From: Sphingobium aromaticiconvertens
GTDB taxonomy: Bacteria > Pseudomonadota > Alphaproteobacteria > Sphingomonadales > Sphingomonadaceae
Direction: 5' to 3'
NCBI RefSeq assembly: GCF_037154075.1
Contig: NZ_JBANRJ010000001.1
Coordinates: 372,001 to 436,000 of the forward strand
DNA: 64,000 bases
The position numbers and the translations under genes are program-made. This document shows, one piece after another, positions 43,833 through 51,634 of the stretch (the first letter of the stretch is position 1; the number at the start of each line of letters is the position of its first letter). The notes beneath the pieces are model-generated. The model searched no databases. It was not told the origin of the DNA and worked only from the letters and a program-made list of their open reading frames with translations.

Positions 43833-44810
43833 TCATGGCACCAATATAGTTGCCCCGGTTGTCGCCCGTGCCTCAAGTGCCCGGTGCGCCTCCGCCGCGT
43901 CAGCCAGTGCAAATCGCTGCCCGATCACCGCCTTAACCACGCCCCGCGCCATTCGGTCGAACAGCCGCTCCGCCGTATGCGTCAGCGCGTCCGGCGTCGC
44001 AATATAGTCAAATAAAGTCGGGCGCGTCACATAGAGCGACCCACCCTTGCTCAAGTCCAGCAGGCTGACGGGCGGCACAGCTCCCGACGCATTACCAAAG
44101 CTGACCATCAACCCCCGCCGCTTCAGACAGGCAAGTGATGCCGCCCAGCTATCCTTGCCAACCCCATCATAGACGGCATCGACGCCCTTTCCGTCCGTCA
44201 AATCGCGCACCGCCTCGGCTAACGCAGCGAAGTCTCCATGCAGGCTATGGTCCGCTGCAACCTGCGCGGCCTTTTCCGCCGATCCGCTATGGGCGATCAC
44301 AACAACACCCTTGTCCCGTAGCCAAGGCACCAGGACCGACCCCACGCCGCCCGCCGCCGCATGGACCAGCACCACCTGACCTGCTCTCAAATCGATCATG
44401 TCTTCAGCGAGGTAACAGGCGGTCATTCCTTTAAGCATCATCGCCGCCGCATCTTCGGCAGGAATCGCATCGGGCAAGCGCACCGCCTTGTCCGCCGCGA
44501 TGATCCGATGGGTCGCATAGGCACCAAGTCCACTCACGCAGCCCACCCGATCACCGACAGCAAAGCCGCCGACACCAGCGCCCACCGCCAATATCATACC
44601 CACACTTTCCGATCCCAACGGGACCGGAAGCGGGGCAGGGTAGAGGCCCGTGCGATAATAGGTGTCGATGAAATTAAGCCCGATCGCCTCCTGCACGACC
44701 AGCATTTCACTGTCACCGGGAACGCCGGGATCAAAATCCTGCCGGGCGATCACCTCCGGTCCGCCATGGGCGGAGGCAACCATCCGCCATGCGGCGCTCC
44801 CGCCCGACAT
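43833..44810 (-). CDS. Quinone oxidoreductase-like MDR family protein
   Basis: A 325-residue medium-chain reductase. The cofactor fold is VVLVHAAAGGVGSVLVPWL (about residues 147-165), in which AAAGGVGS is the NADPH-preferring quinone reductase form. LGSESVGMILAVGAGV in the catalytic domain replaces the GHE zinc motif of alcohol dehydrogenases, and no structural-zinc cysteine cluster is present, so this is a zinc-free QOR. It reduces quinones or enones. The start shares one base with the stop of the dienelactone hydrolase gene (TGATG). Confidence 0.88.
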   Translation of the reverse strand: MSGGSAAWRMVASAHGGPEVIARQDFDPGVPGDSEMLVVQEAIGLNFIDTYYRTGLYPAPLPVPLGSESVGMILAVGAGVGGFAVGDRVGCVSGLGAYATHRIIAADKAVRLPDAIPAEDAAAMMLKGMTACYLAEDMIDLRAGQVVLVHAAAGGVGSVLVPWLRDKGVVVIAHSGSAEKAAQVAADHSLHGDFAALAEAVRDLTDGKGVDAVYDGVGKDSWAASLACLKRRGLMVSFGNASGAVPPVSLLDLSKGGSLYVTRPTLFDYIATPDALTHTAERLFDRMARGVVKAVIGQRFALADAAEAHRALEARATTGATILVP

Positions 44811-45511
44811 CAGGCGAGATGCTCGGCAAAGAAATCAGCCGTGCGCCGGTCCGCCAGTGCAGCAGCTTCCTCATTCCGCCGCAGCCCCGACTCGGCGGCA
44901 AAGCCATGATCCAGCCCCTCATAGTCAAACAGCGCCACATGGCGATTGTCTGCCAGCCCGTCATGCATTGCTTTCTGAGTCGCGGGCGGCACAAAGCCAT
45001 CGGCGGTCGGCACATGCAGCAGCACCGGTTTACCGATCGCCTTCTGCTCGCCCAGCAGCCCGTCGATGCCCACGCCATAATAGCCGACAAAGGCATCGCC
45101 ATCGGTGCGACAGGCGGACATGAACGCTATCCGTCCCCCTAAGCAGTAACCCACCAGACCGACCTTACCCGCACCGCCCAGCGCAGCGCGCGCCGTCTTG
45201 ATCGTAGCCTCGATGTCCTTGATCCCCTGATCCTGATCGAACTGGCCAAACAGACCCAGTCCTTCCTGCAACTGCTCGGGCACATCGGCGTCCAGTTCAA
45301 TATGCGGCCGAATGCGCCAGAACAGATCGGGCGCATAGGCCAGATAACCCGCCTTTGCCCAATTGTCGCACTTGCGCCGGATACCTTCATTCACCCCGAA
45401 AATCTCCTGGATGACGATAATCGCCGCGGTTGGCTCGCCCTGCGGCTTTGCGACATAGGTATCAAACGGCGCTCCGCCTTCCAGCGGGGTCACGGGCTGA
45501 AACTCTGCCAT
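44810..45511 (-). CDS. Dienelactone hydrolase family protein
   Basis: A 233-residue alpha/beta hydrolase of the DLH type. The cysteine nucleophile is in VGLVGYCLGGRIAF (about residue 117), with the acid near VPTADGFVP and the histidine in YEGLDHGFAAE. The oxyanion-side VIQEIFGVN is also conserved. Relatives open dienelactone in chloroaromatic degradation, but many have other ester substrates. The start at 45511 (MAEFQPVTPL) is preferred to 45568. It forms a two-gene unit with the downstream quinone reductase. Confidence 0.88.
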   Translation of the reverse strand: MAEFQPVTPLEGGAPFDTYVAKPQGEPTAAIIVIQEIFGVNEGIRRKCDNWAKAGYLAYAPDLFWRIRPHIELDADVPEQLQEGLGLFGQFDQDQGIKDIEATIKTARAALGGAGKVGLVGYCLGGRIAFMSACRTDGDAFVGYYGVGIDGLLGEQKAIGKPVLLHVPTADGFVPPATQKAMHDGLADNRHVALFDYEGLDHGFAAESGLRRNEEAAALADRRTADFFAEHLA

Positions 45512-45677
45512 GGGATAAGGCTCCTTCTCCTTTGGGCGATGCCGATCTGACTCGCATCCACCACGCATAATGGCTTCGGCAGCGGCAAGTGCAAGTCACG
45601 ATGAACGCACAGGATTTGGCTTTTTTCACCTTTTGCGGCATGACAGGGCAGAACCGGTATCAGCAAGGATCAGCGCC

Positions 45678-45941
45678 ATGAAAGTCACCGTCGATGTGGA
45701 TTGCTCCCCGACCGAAGCGCGCGCCTTTCTGGGGCTTCCCGACCTGACCCCATTGCACGACAAATATGTGCAAACGGTGCTCGACAGCTTCACTGGAACA
45801 GGCAGCCTCGATCAGGTTGAAAGTCTGATGAAGTCGATGTCACCAATGGGTGATGCGGGCATCCGCATGTTCAAGCAGATGATGGATTTGGGTATGGCGT
45901 CAGGCGGAATGGGAACGACCAAGGACAAGAAAGGCGACTGA
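45678..45941 (+). CDS. DUF6489 family small protein
   Basis: An 87-residue protein starting MKVTVDVDCSPTEARAFLGL and continuing PDLTPLHDKYVQTVLDSF. The C-terminal part is Met/Gly-rich (FKQMMDLGMASGGMGTTKDK), reminiscent of a phasin-like helix. I recall it as the alphaproteobacterial DUF6489 family, function unknown. The ATG at 45678 removes an unrelated upstream extension. It sits 26 nt before mnmE on the same strand, so it may head the mnmE transcript. Confidence 0.75.
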   Translation: MKVTVDVDCSPTEARAFLGLPDLTPLHDKYVQTVLDSFTGTGSLDQVESLMKSMSPMGDAGIRMFKQMMDLGMASGGMGTTKDKKGD

Positions 45942-45967
45942 CGCCCCGCGCGCCGAACATCGCAGCC

Positions 45968-47257
45968 ATGACCGACACGATCTTCGCCCTGTCGAGCGGC
46001 GCACCACCTGCCGCCATTGGTGTGATCCGTGTCAGCGGGCCGCTAGCGGGGAGGGCGCTGGAAGCTTTGAGTGGTCGCCTGCCGCCCCCACGTCGTGCAA
46101 CCCTTGCGCTGCTGCGCGCACCGAACACCAGCGATTTGCTCGATCGAGCCTTGCTCTTATGGTTCCCAGGGCCGGCAACAGCCACAGGTGAGGATCTGGC
46201 CGAACTCCACTGCCATGGCGGTCGCGCGGTGGTCGAAGCGATAGCTTCAGCGTTGGCGACGCTGCCGGGACTGCGCGCAGCGACGCCTGGGGAGTTCACC
46301 CGCCGCGCCTTCGATAATGGCCGCATGGACCTTAACGCAGTCGAGGGGCTAGCCGACCTGCTCACGGCTGAAACCCAACAACAGCGCCGCGCCGCGCTGG
46401 CAATGGCCGAAGGGCATTTCTCGCGACGTATAGAGGGATGGCGACAGACCCTGCTCCAACTCTCCGCCATGACCGAAGCGGCGCTTGATTTCTCGGATGA
46501 AGATGATGTGCCCGATGCCGAAATAGAACAACGCATCGGCGCGGGCATAGCCACCCTCGCGAAAGAGGTTGAGGTCGACCTAGCGCGCCCTACCGCTGAA
46601 CGTTTGCGCGACGGCATTCGTGTCGCTCTCGCCGGGCCGCCCAATGCGGGCAAGTCGACGCTGCTCAATGCACTCGCCGGGCGAGACGCCGCGATCGTTT
46701 CTGACATCGCCGGAACAACCCGCGACCGGATCGAGGTGCCTGTGGCAATCGGTGGCATTGCCTTTCTGCTCACCGACACGGCGGGCCTGCGCGATCAAAC
46801 CGACGACGCGATAGAGGCCATCGGCATCGCCCGCGCGCGTGATGCCGTTGAGGCGGCTGACATCGTTCTCTGGCTGGGCGATCCCACAACGCCGCCTCGT
46901 GCTGACGCGATTCTCGTCATTGCTCAAGCCGATCGTCTGACCCATCCGCTGACTGCACCCGACACAATCCCGCTGTCCGCGATCACCGGGCAGGGGATGG
47001 ACGCGCTTTATGCGGAACTGTTAGCCAGGGCCGCTCGTCTCCTGCCTGCCGAGGGCGACTATGCGCTGCAGGCCCGCCAACGCGAAGCCGCTGGGACGCT
47101 CCATCACCATCTGCGCGCCGCCGCCGAGACTGGCGACCTTCTCATCCTCGGTGAAGAATTGCGGGCAGCGCGCGGCGCAATCGACCGCCTCACCGGACGC
47201 GCGGGTACGGAGGATATGCTCGATACCTTGTTCAGCGGTTTTTGCATCGGCAAGTGA
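45968..47257 (+). CDS. mnmE: tRNA uridine-5-carboxymethylaminomethyl(34) synthesis GTPase
   Basis: A 429-residue MnmE, which with MnmG modifies U34 of wobble-position tRNAs. The N-terminal folate-binding domain is followed by a G domain with VALAGPPNAGKSTLLNAL (G1), DIAGTTRD (G2) and LTDTAGLRDQTDD (G3). The expected G4 NKxD reads AQAD here, as noted separately. The C-terminus keeps the catalytic cysteine in FSGFCIGK. A parS site lies 7 nt beyond the stop. It precedes mnmG by 67 nt. Confidence 0.95.
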   Translation: MTDTIFALSSGAPPAAIGVIRVSGPLAGRALEALSGRLPPPRRATLALLRAPNTSDLLDRALLLWFPGPATATGEDLAELHCHGGRAVVEAIASALATLPGLRAATPGEFTRRAFDNGRMDLNAVEGLADLLTAETQQQRRAALAMAEGHFSRRIEGWRQTLLQLSAMTEAALDFSDEDDVPDAEIEQRIGAGIATLAKEVEVDLARPTAERLRDGIRVALAGPPNAGKSTLLNALAGRDAAIVSDIAGTTRDRIEVPVAIGGIAFLLTDTAGLRDQTDDAIEAIGIARARDAVEAADIVLWLGDPTTPPRADAILVIAQADRLTHPLTAPDTIPLSAITGQGMDALYAELLARAARLLPAEGDYALQARQREAAGTLHHHLRAAAETGDLLILGEELRAARGAIDRLTGRAGTEDMLDTLFSGFCIGK

Positions 47258-47263
47258 GTTCGT

Positions 47264-47279
47264 TGTTCCACGTGGAACA
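47264..47279. other. parS: parS centromere-like site 1
   Basis: TGTTCCACGTGGAACA, a perfect 16-bp palindrome in the mnmE-mnmG gap. It matches the alphaproteobacterial ParB-binding consensus; parA and parB are 2.5-3.3 kb downstream. Confidence 0.93.
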
Positions 47280-47324
47280 GGAGAGCATATGGACCGCGCG
47301 CCGGAAAAACGGTAAGGGGTGGCC

Positions 47325-49175
47325 ATGCAAACAAGCTATGATGTGATCGTGGTCGGTGGTGGCCATGCCGGGTGTGAGGCGGCGGCGGCGGCGGCGCGCA
47401 AGGGCGCATGCGTGGCGCTCCTGACCTTCGACCGTGCGACCGTCGGGGCCATGTCCTGCAATCCAGCCATCGGTGGGCTGGGTAAGGGGCATCTGGTCCG
47501 AGAGGTCGACGCGCTCGACGGCCTTATCGCTCGCGCCGCCGATGCTGCTGCCATTCACTATCGAATGCTGAACAGCAGCAAGGGTGCCGCCGTCCAGGGA
47601 CCGCGCATCCAGGCCGATCGCAAACGTTATCGCGCCGCCATCCACACCATGCTCGACGCTCAGACCGGACTCTCGATCGTCGAGGGCGAAGCGGTTGGAC
47701 TGGTTGTGACCAATGGCATTGTTTCAGGCCTGACCCTCGCCAGCGGCGACACCCTGAACGCGCCCGCCATCGTACTTGCTACCGGCACATTTCTCGGCGG
47801 AAAACTATTCCGGGGCGAGGATGTCGATCTTGGTGGTCGCACGGGTGAGCGCGCTGCCACGACGCTTGGCATCCAGCTCCGCGCCCTCGGCCTGCCCATT
47901 GGTCGGCTCAAGACCGGAACACCCCCGCGCATCGACGGGCGCACGATCGACTGGGCTGTTCTTGAATCCCAGCCTTCCGACAGCGGGCATTGGACCATGT
48001 CGCCCCTCTCTGCCGGTCGAACGCTGCCGCAGCTTGCCTGCGCCATCACCCGTACCAATGCGGAAACGCATGCGATCATCCGCTCCGGTCTCGATCGCTC
48101 GCCGCTGTTCAGCGGCGCGATCGAGGGGAGGGGACCGCGCTATTGCCCTTCCATCGAAGACAAGATTTTTCGCTTCGGCGATCGCGACGGCCATCAGATT
48201 TTTCTGGAACCGGAAGGACTCGACGATCCGCTCGTCTATCCCAATGGCATCAGCACCTCGCTTCCGGCAGACATCCAACTGGCAATGGTCCGCTCCATGG
48301 CCGGCCTCAGCCGCGCGAAAATCGTCGTGCCCGGCTATGCCGTCGAATATGACCATGTCGACCCACGCGCGCTTTCCGCCTCGCTTGAAGTCCGCGCACT
48401 GCCCGGCCTGTTCTGCGCGGGCCAGATTAACGGCACCACCGGCTATGAGGAAGCCGCCGCTCAAGGGCTGATCGCCGGCGCCAACGCTGCGGGCCGCGCC
48501 AATGGTTCGGCGCCGCTGATCCTCGATCGCGCAGACTCCTATATTGGCGTGATGATTGACGACCTTGTTCTTCAGGGCGTGACCGAGCCTTATCGTATGT
48601 TGACTGCGCGCGCGGAGTATCGCCTGCGCCTGCGCGCAGACAATGCGGCAACCCGCCTGACTCCGATCGGCCTCTCACATGGCTTGATCGGTCCCGACCG
48701 CACTCGCCACTTTTCCGAGCGCCAATCTTGCCGCACCCATGTTGAAACTGCGCTGTCGGCAGAACTGACCGCCAGCGAGATGGCACGAGCAGGAGCAAGC
48801 GTTCGTCAGGACGGCGCGCGCCGCTCGCTGTTCCAATGGGCACGCTTCCCGGAAGTGGGTGCAGACCTTCTCCTCCGACTTGCCCCCGCACTGGCCGAGG
48901 CGCCCATCGACCTGCGCGAAGAGATACTGGAAGATGCCCACTATGCGCCTTATCTCGAACGACAGCGGGCAGAGATTATAGACCTGCGCCGGAACGAACG
49001 GGTCACCATTCCCGCCGATTTCGACTTCACCCATATTGGTGGTCTGTCGACCGAAATGCGTGAGCGCCTGGATGCTGCCCGCCCTGAAAGCCTCGCGGCC
49101 GCCGCCCGTGTCCGAGGCGTCACCCCGGCTGCGCTTGCCGCGATCCTGACTCATGTTCGGCGGCGAGTAGCATGA
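47325..49175 (+). CDS. mnmG: tRNA uridine-5-carboxymethylaminomethyl(34) synthesis enzyme MnmG
   Basis: A 616-residue FAD enzyme, partner of MnmE in wobble U34 modification. The N-terminal fold is [20 protein letters not shown], with [22 protein letters not shown] next; both GidA signatures, [12 protein letters not shown] and [16 protein letters not shown], are present. The C-terminal helical domain that binds tRNA is complete. ATG at 47325 (MQTSYD), 5 nt after AAGGGG, is preferred over the GTG at 47319. It overlaps rsmG by 4 nt (ATGA). Confidence 0.97.
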   Translation: MQTSYDVIVVGGGHAGCEAAAAAARKGACVALLTFDRATVGAMSCNPAIGGLGKGHLVREVDALDGLIARAADAAAIHYRMLNSSKGAAVQGPRIQADRKRYRAAIHTMLDAQTGLSIVEGEAVGLVVTNGIVSGLTLASGDTLNAPAIVLATGTFLGGKLFRGEDVDLGGRTGERAATTLGIQLRALGLPIGRLKTGTPPRIDGRTIDWAVLESQPSDSGHWTMSPLSAGRTLPQLACAITRTNAETHAIIRSGLDRSPLFSGAIEGRGPRYCPSIEDKIFRFGDRDGHQIFLEPEGLDDPLVYPNGISTSLPADIQLAMVRSMAGLSRAKIVVPGYAVEYDHVDPRALSASLEVRALPGLFCAGQINGTTGYEEAAAQGLIAGANAAGRANGSAPLILDRADSYIGVMIDDLVLQGVTEPYRMLTARAEYRLRLRADNAATRLTPIGLSHGLIGPDRTRHFSERQSCRTHVETALSAELTASEMARAGASVRQDGARRSLFQWARFPEVGADLLLRLAPALAEAPIDLREEILEDAHYAPYLERQRAEIIDLRRNERVTIPADFDFTHIGGLSTEMRERLDAARPESLAAAARVRGVTPAALAAILTHVRRRVA

Positions 49176-49801
49176 CCGAAGATGAAGCCCTGTCCTGGCT
49201 CACGGCCCATTTCGCTGTTCCACGTGAAACATTGGACCGATTGGAAGCCTATATCACTCTACTCTTTGCCGGAATGGCAGAGCAGAATCTTATCGCTGAA
49301 TCGACGCGCGAGCATGTCTGGGCGCGCCATATCGTCGACTCGGCCCAGCTTCTCCCGCTTGCCCGATCCACGCCAGGCACGTGGATGGATCTCGGCTCCG
49401 GCGCGGGCCTGCCGGGCATCGTCGTTGCCATCCTATCCGACCGGCCGGTCATGCTGGTCGAATCCCGCCGCAAGCGGATCGACTTTCTGAAGGTCGTTGC
49501 TAACAGCCTCGTTCTGAACAACGTCACTGTCTTTGGTGGCCGGGTCGAAGCGGTCCCTACCTACGCTTCCGCTATCATTAGCGCCCGCGCTTATGCCCCG
49601 CTGCCACGACTCCTCGCGTCCGCCGTCCATCTCGCCGACGAAAAGACACTTTGGTTGCTGCCCAAAGGGCGAAATGCACAAAATGAACTGGAGGCGACGC
49701 GCCCATCATGGCAGGGTGTGTTTCACGTGGAACAGAGCGTGACAGATCCCGACAGCGCGGTGGTCGTTGCCACAGGCATCAAACAGAAAGGTCGTCGATG
49801 A
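49172..49801 (+). CDS. rsmG: 16S rRNA (guanine(527)-N7)-methyltransferase
   Basis: A 209-residue SAM-dependent methyltransferase acting on G527 of 16S rRNA; loss gives low-level streptomycin resistance in other bacteria. The SAM loop is [18 protein letters not shown] (about residues 70-87), with [13 protein letters not shown] and [11 protein letters not shown] after. It overlaps mnmG and parA by 4 nt each. Two parS palindromes are written into its codons, near residue 16 (AVPRET) and near residue 184 (VFHVEQ). Confidence 0.96.
   Translation: MTEDEALSWLTAHFAVPRETLDRLEAYITLLFAGMAEQNLIAESTREHVWARHIVDSAQLLPLARSTPGTWMDLGSGAGLPGIVVAILSDRPVMLVESRRKRIDFLKVVANSLVLNNVTVFGGRVEAVPTYASAIISARAYAPLPRLLASAVHLADEKTLWLLPKGRNAQNELEATRPSWQGVFHVEQSVTDPDSAVVVATGIKQKGRR
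49216..49231. other. parS: parS centromere-like site 2, inside rsmG
   Basis: TGTTCCACGTGAAACA, one base pair from perfect symmetry. It lies within codons about 15-20 of rsmG. Confidence 0.92.
49719..49734. other. parS: parS centromere-like site 3, inside rsmG
   Basis: TGTTTCACGTGGAACA, one base pair from perfect symmetry. It lies near the 3' end of rsmG, 64 nt before the parA start codon. Confidence 0.93.
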
Positions 49802-50580
49802 TCCGGATAGCGATAGCCAACCAGAAGGGCGGAGTGGGAAAGACCACGACTGCGATCAATCTGGCGACCGGGCTTGCCGCCACCGGTTTGCGCGTGCTGC
49901 TTGTCGATCTCGATCCGCAGGGCAATGCCTCGACCGGCCTTGGTGTCAGCCAGGCCGAGCGGGACCGGTCGAGCTACGATCTTCTGGTCGGCAATTGCGG
50001 GCTAGACGATGCGGTCATCGAAACCCGTGTCCCCAAATTGTCGATCGTCCCCGCGACCCAGGATCTGTCCGGAGCAGAGATCGAACTGATCGATTATGAA
50101 GAGCGCACCCATCGGCTGGAGCGCGTCCTGTCGGAAGCCTCCTCCGCCCGCTGGGACATCTGCCTGATCGATTGTCCGCCCTCGCTCGGACTCCTCACCA
50201 TCAACGCCATGGTCGCGGCGCAATCGCTCCTCGTCCCTCTGCAATGCGAATTTTTTGCGCTGGAAGGTCTCTCGCAACTGCTCCAGACGGTCGACCGCAT
50301 CCGTGGGCGCTTCAATCCCGGCCTGTCGATCCTGGGCGTCGCGCTCACCATGTATGATCGCCGCAACCGTCTGACCGATCAGGTGGCAGACGATGTACGC
50401 GCGTGCCTTGGTGATCTCGTCTTCACTACGGTCATTCCCCGCAATGTTCGCCTGTCTGAAGCACCCAGCCACGGAATGCCGGCTCTGATCTATGATTTCC
50501 GCTGCTCTGGGTCCGAAGCCTATATGCGTCTCGCCCGCGAACTTATCGCGCGCCTGCCCGCCCAAGAGGTAGCGGCATGA
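49798..50580 (+). CDS. parA: Chromosome-partitioning ATPase ParA
   Basis: A 260-residue ParA/Soj-type ATPase. The deviant Walker A with the signature lysine is NQKGGVGKTTTAIN (residues 9-22), LLVDLDPQGNASTGLG follows, and DICLIDCPPSLGLLTINAM is the Walker B region. ParA forms a dynamic gradient on the nucleoid that moves ParB-parS complexes. It lacks the N-terminal DNA-binding domain of plasmid type Ia ParA, so it is of chromosomal type. The ATG at 49798 overlaps rsmG (ATGA); the stop overlaps parB (ATGA). Confidence 0.96.
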   Translation: MIRIAIANQKGGVGKTTTAINLATGLAATGLRVLLVDLDPQGNASTGLGVSQAERDRSSYDLLVGNCGLDDAVIETRVPKLSIVPATQDLSGAEIELIDYEERTHRLERVLSEASSARWDICLIDCPPSLGLLTINAMVAAQSLLVPLQCEFFALEGLSQLLQTVDRIRGRFNPGLSILGVALTMYDRRNRLTDQVADDVRACLGDLVFTTVIPRNVRLSEAPSHGMPALIYDFRCSGSEAYMRLARELIARLPAQEVAA

Positions 50581-51518
50581 GCGAAGCAACCAGCGACAAA
50601 CCCAAGACAGCAGCCGCAGTCAAGCGCAGTCATGGCCTTGGTCGCGGTCTCTCCGCGCTATTGGGTGATGCGCCTCCGCGCGAAGAACCCGTTGCTGCGG
50701 GTGGGGTCGCTCCACCCACTAGTGGCAAGGCCGTGCAGAGCATCGAGATCGCGCTCATCCATCCGCACCCCGAACAGCCCCGCCGTCATTTCGACGAAGG
50801 CGCCCTTCAGGAATTGGCTGACAGCATCGCCAAGCGCGGCGTCATCCAGCCAATCATCGTCCGCGCGCATGGTGGGGGGTTCCAGATCGTCGCCGGTGAA
50901 CGGCGTTGGCGCGCCGCGCAACGGGTGCATTTGCACCGTATTCCCGCCATCGTTCGCGACTTCAACGAAGCCGAAACGCTGGAAATCGCCCTTATCGAAA
51001 ATATCCAGCGCGAAGAGTTGAATCCGATCGAAGAGGCCGAAGCCTATCGCAAGTTGATCGGCGAGTTCGATCATAGTCAGGAGGCGCTTGGCCGTCTCGT
51101 TGGCAAGTCCCGCAGCCACATCGCCAACCTCATGCGCCTGCTTGATCTGCCCCAGTCCGTTCAGCAAGCGGTGATGGAACAGCGCCTGTCGATGGGCCAT
51201 GCCCGCGCGCTGATCGGCATAGCCGATTGCGAGGCGTTAGCCCGCACGGTTGAGCAAAAAGGGCTTTCGGTCCGCGACACCGAAAAGCTCGTTCGTCGGA
51301 CCAAGAAGGGGGAAGGCACTGATGCCCCGCGCAGCGGCAACAACGCTACAAGCGGCAAGGATGCCGACATCGAAGCGCTCGAACTGCATCTCGCCGACAT
51401 ATTGGGCTTGAAGGTAGAGATCGCGCATGAGCAGGGTGGCGGCATACTCTCGCTCCGCTACTCGACCCTCGATCAGCTCGACATGCTTTGCCAGCGCCTT
51501 TCTGGCGAGCGTATTTAA
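50577..51518 (+). CDS. parB: Chromosome-partitioning CTPase ParB
   Basis: A 313-residue ParB/Spo0J. The basic N-terminus (KRSHGLGRGLSALLGD) is the ParA-contacting part. The CTPase/clamp domain includes HPEQPRRHFDE, then IVAGERRWRAAQ and ALIENIQREELNPIEEAEAY, and the helix-turn-helix is in VGKSRSHIANLMRLLDLP. A C-terminal dimer domain ends the protein. Three parS sites lie within 3.4 kb upstream, so this is the origin-proximal segregation locus. Confidence 0.96.
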   Translation: MSEATSDKPKTAAAVKRSHGLGRGLSALLGDAPPREEPVAAGGVAPPTSGKAVQSIEIALIHPHPEQPRRHFDEGALQELADSIAKRGVIQPIIVRAHGGGFQIVAGERRWRAAQRVHLHRIPAIVRDFNEAETLEIALIENIQREELNPIEEAEAYRKLIGEFDHSQEALGRLVGKSRSHIANLMRLLDLPQSVQQAVMEQRLSMGHARALIGIADCEALARTVEQKGLSVRDTEKLVRRTKKGEGTDAPRSGNNATSGKDADIEALELHLADILGLKVEIAHEQGGGILSLRYSTLDQLDMLCQRLSGERI

Positions 51519-51527
51519 CCGGTTTTC

Positions 51528-51553
51528 GTGATCCCAGCGTAGGCCGGGGTCAC
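51528..51553. repeat. Palindromic element after parB (possible REP or terminator)
   Basis: GTGATCCC (51528-51535) and GGGGTCAC (51546-51553) pair as an 8-bp stem with one G-T wobble, 10 nt past the parB stop. No T-tract follows. It resembles intergenic palindromes I recall as common in sphingomonads. Confidence 0.4.
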
Positions 51554-51634
51554 CGGCGTCAGTCGCACTCCCAGCGCCACGAAAGCCTGTCGCAACCACT
51601 GGCCTTTTACCCGGCAAGCCCTTAGCTATGGGCG

